Assembly: GCA_030620005.1 (NCBI GenBank)
Contig: JAUXAJ010000176.1
Location: 1 to 11,252, forward strand
Direction: 5' to 3'
Source: Promethearchaeota archaeon
GTDB taxonomy: Archaea > Asgardarchaeota > Lokiarchaeia > Sigynarchaeales > SOKP01
DNA: 11,252 nucleotides
The position numbers were made by a program, and so were the translations under genes. The notes beneath the pieces were generated by a model. The model had not been told where the DNA came from, made no database searches, and worked only from the letters and a program-made list of their open reading frames with translations. Numbering within the stretch: position 1 is the stretch's first letter; the number at the start of each line of letters is the position of its first letter. Shown here one piece after another: positions 1-5,935 of this stretch.

Positions 1-641
1 ATTAAATATTGCAAAATAGAACATTCTTTAAACCCATACCAAGGACCAAAGCCATCAGCTCCAGGTTTTGACAAGTCAAATCCTAAACAACTAACATGAA
101 GTATTTTTTCGTCGGGAAGCAATAAACCCACATGGGCTTTAGAATGTCCTTTAAAGGATACTGTCTCAATCGTAAAATTTTCAAACGAAAGCAATGAACC
201 GGGTGTAAATTCGTTAACATTTTTACATTCACCGTATCCATTAATTCCACCGAATTGTTCGATTATAGAATAATCCAACGCTTCGTTAAAACCAAATTCT
301 TCGTAGAAATTACGTAAATCTAACAAGCACCTAGATTCTGGATGTGGAGCGTGTATTACTGCGCCAATCTCTTCCCACGCGTGAACATGCGTCATGTGGT
401 CCATGTGTCCGTGAGTACACACGTAATCTGAAACTGGATAAAATATTTTTTTTAGTTTTCTTATCAAATCAGGCTCGATATTTACATCAAGAACGATTGT
501 TCGAGCATTTCTTCCTTTTTTAGGTAAAACAAGCAAACCATCACAACAAGAAAAGTAGAATGGCGGTTTAATTTGGTGAATGAGTAATATGTCGTCAGTT
601 ACTTTTCGAATTTGAAGATTTTCTATTTGAGGTAAAGTCAT
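1..641 (-). CDS. MBL-fold metallo-hydrolase (partial, C-terminus beyond window)
   Basis: My translation from the ATG at 641 stays open to the left edge, giving about 213 residues without a stop. The metallo-beta-lactamase signature HxHxDH is present as THGHMDH (H77, H79, D81, H82). It is followed by the third metal histidine in GHSKAH (H166) and a candidate bridging aspartate in CLGFD (D189). These residues would hold a two-metal centre that hydrolyses esters, thioesters or related bonds. The true substrate cannot be read from the sequence, and the family also includes glyoxalase II-like enzymes and nucleases. No signal peptide is seen, so a cytoplasmic location is likely. No Shine-Dalgarno motif precedes the ATG, and a TATA-like element about 35 bp upstream suggests a very short leader. 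The gene diverges from the vWA/zinc-finger gene. The family call is firm; the function is open. Confidence 0.85.
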   Translation of the reverse strand, partial: MTLPQIENLQIRKVTDDILLIHQIKPPFYFSCCDGLLVLPKKGRNARTIVLDVNIEPDLIRKLKKIFYPVSDYVCTHGHMDHMTHVHAWEEIGAVIHAPHPESRCLLDLRNFYEEFGFNEALDYSIIEQFGGINGYGECKNVNEFTPGSLLSFENFTIETVSFKGHSKAHVGLLLPDEKILHVSCLGFDLSKPGADGFGPWYGFKECSILQYL

Positions 642-963
642 TTAGCAGTAGTTTTTATTTAATGAGGGATTATTATAAAAATTTAAAACCTTCAATAAAT
701 TTTCATGTTATCAATTATAATCTAAAAGCTAGTTTAATTAAAGAGATAATGATTTATTGCACTAAGAAAATCAAATAATCAATGATCGTGAAATAATGTT
801 AATGGAAGATTGTTTTAATGGTAATTAAAAATTTTATAAAAAGGGAGAACTTTTGTTTAAAAACTAAACTTATTAAGCCATACGCTTCTTAATATTAAAT
901 AAAATATTTCTCTAAACTTATCATTTTTGATTTAATAAATTTAATACTAACTGCGAATATATC
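642..963. other. Divergent intergenic region
   Basis: This AT-rich spacer separates two divergent genes and should hold both promoters. The minus-strand TATA-like element is annotated separately. For the plus-strand gene, TTTAATAAATTTAAT at 931-945 lies 19-33 bp before its ATG, and ATTTTATAAA at 831-840 is a more distant alternative. No Shine-Dalgarno motif precedes the ATG at 964. I see no conserved reading frame and no stable hairpin. Confidence 0.4.
671..683 (-). promoter_or_regulatory. TATA-like promoter of the MBL-fold gene
   Basis: Read on the minus strand, TTTATAATA lies about 30-38 bp before the ATG at 641. This is the spacing expected of an archaeal TATA box if the transcript starts about 9 nt before the start codon. 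No ribosome site is visible between them, which fits a near-leaderless mRNA. The region is so AT-rich that chance matches are common. Confidence 0.35.
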
Positions 964-2124
964 ATGGAAGTAAAGAGAAGCGAAGATTCCCTCATCTTTT
1001 ATGCGCTTACTCCCAAAATTACTAAAATGAGTCGAGTTTTCGACGCTATTGCTGGTTTCATGAGGAATAAACAAGCTAAGGATCCATCTGATAGATTTAA
1101 TCTCATTTTGTTTCAAGAAAATGGTCCTAGCTATTTAGAAGATTTCTCTTTTGACCCTGATTACATTTTAAGAACATTAAAATCGTTGGCTCGTAAAATA
1201 GTTAAAGCGAACATTGCGAGTGGCATTTTTATTGCCATTTCTTTTATTATCGACGTATTTAAAAGAATTTCTGATAAAGTTTTTCGACTTATAATTCTTA
1301 CCGATGACGGAGCGCGTGAAATCCCCGCACATTATATTCCAATATTAATTGATTTAATCGAAAAAGTTAAAGAACTTCCATTTTTCATTGATATAATTCG
1401 GATTAATTCTAAATATCCTCTAGAAGGGAAGAAGTTAATGAAATTAGCGAAAAGAAGTAATGGTAATTTGTATGACATTGTTAAGATACGAGAATTAACT
1501 CCTTTATTGATTACCCTTTCAGAAAAAAAATATATTAAAATACCAACAATGTTAATGCAAAAAAAAAAAGTTATTTTAAATGGAAATAAACAATTCTTCG
1601 TCAATTTTGCTGATAAACCCTTAGTGGTTGAAACCATAGAACCTTGCGCCATTTGTTTTCAAAGAGACGATAAGGGGATTGTAAGGTGTCCTTCGTGCGA
1701 TACTACTGCACATGCGACGTGTTGGGCTCAATGGGCTGAAACATCTAATATTGGCATGCCACACGTGTTTAGGTGCCACAATTGCTTTAACATTTTAACA
1801 CTTGATAAGAATTTTGTTATTGACGTGCAAGCGGGAAGAATTTCTACAGCGGAGCAAGTAAGAGAAGTAAGCAAAAGAGACGCTTTAAAGTATTTACAAG
1901 AATTAGAAGCCAAGGAGAAACCGAAAATAATTCAAGTTGAAGATCCTCTATCAATTAAAACAAAAACTACTGATGTAGAAGCAGGAAAAGCCAAAACAAG
2001 TGAGGGCAGAAGAAAAAGAAGAGGTGTTAAGGTAGTAATTTGCCCTAATTGCTCAAAAATCACGACAAACTTTAAAATGAGTTGCCCAAATTGTGGTTTT
2101 CTCTTAAGAGCATTTTCTTATTGA
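964..2124 (+). CDS. vWA-like domain protein with C4HC3 (PHD/RING-type) zinc finger and C-terminal zinc ribbon
   Basis: This 386-residue protein has three parts. Residues about 40-190 resemble a von Willebrand A fold: a strand in RFNLILFQ (44-51), a helix with ASGIFIAI (85-92), and a strand plus TDDG in FRLIILTDDG (107-116). The N-terminal DxSxS metal motif is absent, and no upstream start could supply it because a stop lies at 928-930. Residues 228-274 carry C-x2-C-x10-C-x2-C-x4-H-x2-C-x17-C-x2-C (C228, C231, C242, C245, H250, C253, C271, C274), a C4HC3 cross-brace as in PHD and RING-variant fingers. After a charged, basic linker (about 315-353) comes a C4 ribbon (C360, C363, C374, C377). There is no signal peptide or membrane span. 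The gene appears monocistronic. A scaffold or ubiquitin-ligase-like role is inference; vWA plus zinc modules also occur in the TFIIH subunit Ssl1/p44, and whether that is more than analogy is unknown. Confidence 0.8.
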   Translation: MEVKRSEDSLIFYALTPKITKMSRVFDAIAGFMRNKQAKDPSDRFNLILFQENGPSYLEDFSFDPDYILRTLKSLARKIVKANIASGIFIAISFIIDVFKRISDKVFRLIILTDDGAREIPAHYIPILIDLIEKVKELPFFIDIIRINSKYPLEGKKLMKLAKRSNGNLYDIVKIRELTPLLITLSEKKYIKIPTMLMQKKKVILNGNKQFFVNFADKPLVVETIEPCAICFQRDDKGIVRCPSCDTTAHATCWAQWAETSNIGMPHVFRCHNCFNILTLDKNFVIDVQAGRISTAEQVREVSKRDALKYLQELEAKEKPKIIQVEDPLSIKTKTTDVEAGKAKTSEGRRKRRGVKVVICPNCSKITTNFKMSCPNCGFLLRAFSY

Positions 2125-2135
2125 ATTTATTTAAA

Positions 2136-2157
2136 TTTTTCATAGAGATATTTTTTT
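2136..2157 (+). terminator. Oligo-T terminator after the vWA/zinc-finger gene
   Basis: Two T tracts follow the TGA at 2122-2124: five Ts at 2136-2140 and seven at 2151-2157. There is no GC-rich hairpin, as is usual for archaeal intrinsic termination. The next gene starts about 100 bp further on and would use its own promoter in this very AT-rich spacer. Confidence 0.45.
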
Positions 2158-2253
2158 AAGTAGTGAACATTTATTTTTTAAAATAAATTAGTAAATAATT
2201 TAATTTATATTTCATATTTTTTTTAAATTAATTATATATCATTTATAGAAAAA

Positions 2254-3216
2254 ATGTATAAATACAGTGTATCCATTTTAGGAACGGGTTTTATCGGATT
2301 ATGTTCTGCCGTTTGTTTTGTTAGTAAGGATATCAGAGTCTTTGCCTCTACACACAATAAAAAAAAGGCTCAGATGATTAATGAGGGTCGATCTCCTTTT
2401 TATGAAAAAGGTTTACAAGAAATGATGAGTGAGGTAAATAAAGCTAACCCTGAACTTTTCAAATGTTTGACTGATCCTGTTCAAGCTGTCTTAGATACAG
2501 ATATAGCAATGATTACGCAAGGAACACCAATGCGAAAAGATAATTCAATAGATTTGAGTTATATAGAAAGTACTGCTAAGGAAATAGGCGAAGCATTGAA
2601 GAAAAGCGATAAATATCATTTAATTGTAGTGAGATCAACGGTTGTTCCAGGTACATCGAGAAATCTTGTTGGGAAAGCAATTACTGAGGTTTCGGGAAAG
2701 GAACCTGGAATAGACTTTGGATTATGCATGCAACCTGAATTTTTGGCCGAAGGAAAAAGTTTAGAAGATACTCTTAGACCTGATAGAATAATAATTGGTT
2801 CAATTGATGAAAAAAGTGGAGCAATGCTTCAAGAATTTTACGAATACTTTTATGGAGACCATTTAAAGAATTGTCCCATTAAAAGAATGAATTTAGAAAG
2901 TGCTGAATTAGTCAAGTATGGAAATAATTGCCTATTGTCCACTAAAATTTCATATGCTAATGAGTTTGCTAATTTTGCAGAGTTAGTTCCTAATGTTGAT
3001 GTTGTCCAAGTCATGGAAGGTGTTGGTCTGGATTATAGGATTAATCATAGGTTTCTTGGTGCAGGAGTAGGTTTTGGGGGAGCATGCTTTCACAAAGACG
3101 TTAATGCAATAACTAAATGGTCAAGATCCATGGGATATGTTTCAAAATTATTAGAAGCAGTCTTAGAAAGAAATGATCATAGAGCAATTCGCATTGTTGA
3201 TATAGCAGAAGGGTGA
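2254..3216 (+). CDS. UDP-glucose/GDP-mannose dehydrogenase family, N-terminal part (ends at in-frame TGA)
   Basis: Enzymes of this family oxidise the C6 alcohol of a nucleotide sugar to a carboxylate in two NAD-dependent steps, supplying uronic acids for glycans. The dinucleotide motif GTGFIG (G10, G12, G15), STVVPGT (128-134), QPEFLAEG (160-167), the K221/N225 region in ELVKYGNN and the catalytic cysteine in GFGGACFHKD (C278) are all present. An oddity is that the second beta strand ends in ASTHNKKK, where relatives usually have an acidic residue binding the NAD ribose. The frame reaches TGA at 3214-3216 and then continues, without shift, into the conserved C-terminal domain. A truncated product would keep the NAD-binding and central domains but lose the UDP-sugar-binding Rossmann domain. 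The exact sugar (UDP-glucose, UDP-ManNAc, GDP-mannose) cannot be told. The start is the first ATG; no clear ribosome site precedes it. Confidence 0.85.
   Translation: MYKYSVSILGTGFIGLCSAVCFVSKDIRVFASTHNKKKAQMINEGRSPFYEKGLQEMMSEVNKANPELFKCLTDPVQAVLDTDIAMITQGTPMRKDNSIDLSYIESTAKEIGEALKKSDKYHLIVVRSTVVPGTSRNLVGKAITEVSGKEPGIDFGLCMQPEFLAEGKSLEDTLRPDRIIIGSIDEKSGAMLQEFYEYFYGDHLKNCPIKRMNLESAELVKYGNNCLLSTKISYANEFANFAELVPNVDVVQVMEGVGLDYRINHRFLGAGVGFGGACFHKDVNAITKWSRSMGYVSKLLEAVLERNDHRAIRIVDIAEG
3214..3216 (+). other. In-frame TGA interrupting the nucleotide-sugar dehydrogenase
   Basis: The codons read GAA GGG TGA ATA GGT. From memory of the family, IAEG-stop-IGKLEGKK lines up without a gap on the usual helix end and linker of the type AEKxLGxLKGKK. 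The stop therefore occupies a variable, tolerant position and is a single-base change from GGA, AGA or TGG. Nothing is inserted or deleted around it. Confidence 0.85.
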
Positions 3217-3612
3217 ATAGGTAAATTAGAAGGAAAAAAAGTAACTTTATTAGGACTTTCATTTAAACCAGGGACTGACGACATGCGAGAAGCTCCAAGC
3301 ATTAGAATCATTAATGAATTAAAAAAAAGAAATGTCACGGATATTATTGGATATGATCCTAAAGCAAAAGAATCTGCTGAAGAAGAAATAGGAGATAAAA
3401 TCAAATATGCTGAAACAATTGAACAAGCATTGGAAGGGTCAGAATGTGCTTTATTGATTACAGATTGGGATGAATTTAAAAAATTAACACCAGATGATTT
3501 CAAAAAAAACATGAAAACTCCAAATCTAATTGATGGTCGTCGAATCTATGACTACGATAAATTTAATAAAGCAATAAATTTTAGAGCAATGGGACGTATT
3601 GATTTAGAGTAG
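3217..3612 (+). CDS. Nucleotide-sugar dehydrogenase, C-terminal UDP-binding domain (in-frame continuation after TGA)
   Basis: Directly after the TGA the same frame encodes IGKLEGKKVTLLGLSFKPGT and then DDMREAPS. This is the second Rossmann strand plus the FKPxTDDxRxAPS signature that binds the UDP part of the substrate. Later landmarks are YDPKA, the alternating region ALEGSECALLITDWDEF, and DGRRIYD near the end, all typical of the family C-terminus. With the first part the total is about 452 positions, close to family length. A separate start is possible at the ATG at 3283, but it lies inside the signature (DDMRE), would lose the first strand, and has no ribosome site, so independent expression is unlikely. 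The gene ends with tandem stops TAG TAA. Either the TGA is read through or corrected, or this is a freshly broken gene. Confidence 0.8.
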   Translation: MGKLEGKKVTLLGLSFKPGTDDMREAPSIRIINELKKRNVTDIIGYDPKAKESAEEEIGDKIKYAETIEQALEGSECALLITDWDEFKKLTPDDFKKNMKTPNLIDGRRIYDYDKFNKAINFRAMGRIDLE

Positions 3613-3615
3613 TAA

Positions 3616-3639
3616 TTTTTATCTTTTTTTTTTGTTTTT
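3616..3639 (+). terminator. Oligo-T terminator after the dehydrogenase
   Basis: Three T tracts (five at 3616-3620, ten at 3624-3633, five at 3635-3639) start a few bases after the tandem stop codons. This is the longest T-rich stretch in the window and a good archaeal intrinsic terminator. It would protect the convergent hdr operon from read-in. Confidence 0.6.
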
Positions 3640-3659
3640 ACATTTATTAGTTTCGTTAA

Positions 3660-3755
3660 ATCTGGATTTTTAAAAAAATTTATGATAATACCATGAGAAA
3701 GTTAAGGAAAATTTGGGTCGAATCTGAAGGAAAAAACAAGAGGAGCACTTTTTAG
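3660..3755 (+). pseudogene. Remnant of a histidine kinase C-terminus
   Basis: After the stop at 3657-3659 the plus strand encodes, from about 3669, FKKIYDNTMRKLRKIWVESE and then GKNKRSTF before TAG at 3753-3755. The block KIWVESEGKNK-STF matches the extreme C-terminus of the HATPase domain of sensor kinases. The intact kinase in this window ends KKIVELHGGKIWLESEGRNK followed by GSTFYFSLP. The remnant keeps KKI and KIWxESEGxNK but has replaced VELHGG with an unrelated, three-residue-longer stretch, and it stops just before the final strand. Codons differ from the local kinase at most positions, so it is not a recent copy of it. No start or upstream kinase domain remains. Probably a dead relic. 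Confidence 0.6.
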
Positions 3756-3870
3756 GAAGGAGTAGTAGTAATATTTAACTAAAAAATTTACGTGAATTAT
3801 CCCTTGAGTTTAAAAAAAAGATGAAAAAAATAATCAATAATAAAATTAAATTCAAGATTAATTTCTAAGT

Positions 3871-3898
3871 AAAAAAATAGAAAACAAGGTTAAAAAAA
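3871..3898 (-). terminator. Oligo-T terminator of the hdrCBA operon
   Basis: On the minus strand, just after the hdrA stop (3901-3899), come seven Ts at 3898-3892, a short T4 at 3884-3881, and seven Ts at 3877-3871. There is no hairpin. It faces the terminator of the convergent dehydrogenase gene. Confidence 0.5.
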
Positions 3899-4855
3899 TT
3901 AACTTCCTCCGTTTTCAACAGAAGATTTCTTTAACGCCCAGTTTATCATTGAATTAAGTTGGACATTTGCGAAGTGATTTTGCACCATGGCTCCAGAGGG
4001 GCACGCTGAAACACAGGTTCCGCACCCCTTGCAAAGAACGGGATTAACAACCGCAATCTTTTTAAAAGTGTCGAAATCTATGGCTCCAAATGGACAAAGC
4101 GACTGGCAACTCATGCATCCTGAGCATTGATGTTCTAATACTACGGCATAATACGGTTCAATTTCGACCTCGCCCTTCGCCATCAGGCCAGCTGCGCTTG
4201 AGGCTGCCGCTTTGGCTTGCGCTACAGTATCTGGAATGTCTTTTGGACCTTGAGCTACACCCGCAACAAAAATACCGTCAGTTAAAGTGTCTACTGGTCT
4301 TAATTTAGGGTGCGCTTCCATGAAAAATCCATCGGCAGTTCTTTGTACGCTTAATAGCGAAGATACTTTATCAGCATCAGAACGAGCTTCTAAACCCGTG
4401 GATAATACGAACAAGTCCACTTTTAGTTCTATAGGTTGTTGAAGTAACGTGTCTTCTGCCCTTATAATTATACCATGATCTTTGGCTTCACTCACTTCTG
4501 CAATTCTACCCCTTATGTAATTAATGCCGTAGTTTTCTCCAGCAGATTCGTAAAATTCCTCGTAGCCCTTTCCGAAAGCGCGAATGTCCATGTAAAAAAT
4601 ATACACTTCAGCATCTGGATGCTTTTCCATGTACTGCCTTGCTTGCTTTGTTGCGTACATGCAACAGACCCTTGAGCAATACTGATTTCCCCCTTCTCTA
4701 AAATTTCTACTTCCTACGCATTGTAAAAACGCTATACTGTGGGGTGTTTTAAGGTCAGATGGACGAGCTGGCTTACCCAATAATGGACCCGTTGAACTCA
4801 ATAATCTCTCCATCTGAAGTCCCGTAACAACATTAGGATATCTGCCATAACCATA
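3899..4855 (-). CDS. hdrA: HdrA, C-terminal part (in-frame continuation after TAG)
   Basis: Immediately after the TAG the same frame reads YGYGRYPNVVTGLQMERLLS, a well-conserved HdrA stretch. It continues with FLQCVGSRN (near full-length residues 398-406), the Cys-rich YCSRVCCMYATKQA, the FAD-domain end DGIFVAGVAQGPKDIPDTVAQ, and two classical 2[4Fe-4S] ferredoxin motifs. The first is C599, C602, C605, C609 in CSGCMSCQSLCP; the second is C630, C633, C636, C640 in CKGCGTCVSACP (numbering on the restored 673-residue protein). These clusters carry electrons from the bifurcating flavin towards the partner dehydrogenase or ferredoxin. An ATG at 4813 could restart translation, but it has no good ribosome site and would give a piece starting inside the FAD domain. 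It is therefore best read as the second half of one interrupted hdrA. Confidence 0.85.
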   Translation of the reverse strand, partial: YGYGRYPNVVTGLQMERLLSSTGPLLGKPARPSDLKTPHSIAFLQCVGSRNFREGGNQYCSRVCCMYATKQARQYMEKHPDAEVYIFYMDIRAFGKGYEEFYESAGENYGINYIRGRIAEVSEAKDHGIIIRAEDTLLQQPIELKVDLFVLSTGLEARSDADKVSSLLSVQRTADGFFMEAHPKLRPVDTLTDGIFVAGVAQGPKDIPDTVAQAKAAASSAAGLMAKGEVEIEPYYAVVLEHQCSGCMSCQSLCPFGAIDFDTFKKIAVVNPVLCKGCGTCVSACPSGAMVQNHFANVQLNSMINWALKKSSVENGGS

Positions 4856-4858
4856 CTA
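4856..4858 (-). other. In-frame TAG interrupting hdrA
   Basis: The codons read GAG CTA AGA TAG TAT GGT. From memory, HdrA proteins read DPTEL-x-x-YGYGxYPNV here with no gap, so the stop replaces a single, variable residue (often E, P or K). GAG, AAG or CAG to TAG would each be one substitution. The flanking protein is fully conserved on both sides. Confidence 0.85.
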
Positions 4859-5920
4859 TCTTAGCTCAGTAGGGTCGTATGAATCCCATCCAGTTGCGAT
4901 TATTATTGTTCCGACCTTAACTTTCACGTATTCCGGTTTGTCGTCGTATATTATCGCCTCAGGTTCGCATACATCTAGTCTAGCGCAGATTCCACATTTA
5001 ATGCACGTATCCATATCTATTGTGTACTTACCCGGAACTGCTTGTGGAAATGGAATATATATCGCTTTTCTGGTTGCTAACCCGAGATCGAAATCATTAC
5101 CGCAAGTGATTGGACAAGGTTCCACGCAAGCTCCACATCCCGTACATTTTTCCTGATCGACATAATGGGGCTTTTTCATGATAGTTACTTCAAAATTCCC
5201 TACATATCCACTCACGTCTACTATTTCGGAATAAGTCATGATTTCCACGTTTTTAGCGCGAGCCACATCGACCATCCTTGGAGTGAGTATGCAGGCGCTA
5301 CAGTCCATCGTAGGGAATGTTTTATCTAGCTGGGCCATGTGTCCCCCAATTGTAGGCGTTCTCTCGACTAAATACACTTTATATCCTTCTTCAGAAAGAT
5401 CCAAAGATGCGTTCATCCCTGCGATTCCCGCTCCAATTATTAAACAAGAGGGCTCTACACTTACCTTTTGGACTTCTAAGGGTAATAATTGCCTCGCTTT
5501 AGCAACGGCCATTTTGACATGATCTTTTGAGATTTCATACGCTCCATCAGGGTCTTTCATGTTAACCCAAGTTGCGTGCTCTCTAATATTAGCTTGCTCA
5601 AACAAGAATTGATTCAATCCTGCTTCTTTGCAAACTAATCTAAAAGTGGGTTCATGCATTCGAGGGGAGCAGGCGGCAACAACAACTCGATTAATTAAAC
5701 CTGCTTCAATATCTTCTTTAATTAATATTTGTCCGTTGTCCGAGCACATGAATTTATACTCTTTGGCGAGAACTACGTCAGGAAGGCTTAGAGCATAATC
5801 CTTGAGTTTGAAAACATCAATTACACCTGCAATATTAATACCACAATGGCAAATATAAACGCCAATTTTAGGCTTTTCTTTGCCTGTAACTACAATTTCC
5901 TTCTTTTCTGATTCTGTCAT
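4856..5920 (-). CDS. hdrA: HdrA, N-terminal part: flavin/iron-sulfur subunit of heterodisulfide reductase (ends at in-frame TAG)
   Basis: HdrA is the FAD-containing electron-bifurcating hub of soluble heterodisulfide reductase. This half begins with the N-terminal cluster domain (VYICHCGINIAGVID, C24 and C26; YKFMC59; AAC84SPRMHEPTFR). It then has the FAD-binding GAGIAG (163-168), ERTPTIGGHMAQLDKTFPT and the conserved DCSACILTP (C207, C210). Next come a ferredoxin motif (C259, C262, C265, C269 in CTGCGACVEPCP) and a second with longer spacing (C306, C309, C312, C318 in CIKCGICARLDVCEP). It ends at GWDSYDPTELR because of TAG at 4858-4856. The ATG at 5920 follows GGAGG (5935-5931) by 10 nt, and hdrB ends 14 nt upstream, so hdrA is the third gene of hdrCBA. 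In methanogens the complex reduces CoM-S-S-CoB; in a non-methanogen the disulfide is unknown. Confidence 0.92.
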   Translation of the reverse strand: MTESEKKEIVVTGKEKPKIGVYICHCGINIAGVIDVFKLKDYALSLPDVVLAKEYKFMCSDNGQILIKEDIEAGLINRVVVAACSPRMHEPTFRLVCKEAGLNQFLFEQANIREHATWVNMKDPDGAYEISKDHVKMAVAKARQLLPLEVQKVSVEPSCLIIGAGIAGMNASLDLSEEGYKVYLVERTPTIGGHMAQLDKTFPTMDCSACILTPRMVDVARAKNVEIMTYSEIVDVSGYVGNFEVTIMKKPHYVDQEKCTGCGACVEPCPITCGNDFDLGLATRKAIYIPFPQAVPGKYTIDMDTCIKCGICARLDVCEPEAIIYDDKPEYVKVKVGTIIIATGWDSYDPTELR

Positions 5921-5930
5921 TATCTTTTTT

Positions 5931-5935
5931 CCTCC
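5931..5935 (-). promoter_or_regulatory. Ribosome binding site of hdrA
   Basis: GGAGG on the minus strand, 10 nt before the hdrA ATG. It begins within the hdrB stop codon TAG, so translation of the two genes is probably coupled. Confidence 0.7.

Noticed and set aside
895..1116. Minus-strand frame of 73 residues at the start of the vWA/zinc-finger gene
   Set aside because: Antisense to a conserved gene, with no ribosome site or known domain.
3214..3216. Selenocysteine at the dehydrogenase TGA
   Set aside because: Relatives do not have a catalytic cysteine here, the position is a variable linker, and I cannot identify a convincing SECIS element downstream. The catalytic cysteine is present at residue 278.
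4856..4858. Pyrrolysine at the hdrA TAG
   Set aside because: The residue is not conserved, TAG also ends hdrB and the dehydrogenase, and no pyl gene is visible in the window.
3899..5920. HdrA as two naturally separate genes
   Set aside because: The break cuts the FAD domain, the two parts are in the same frame with no spacer, and the second part lacks a ribosome site.
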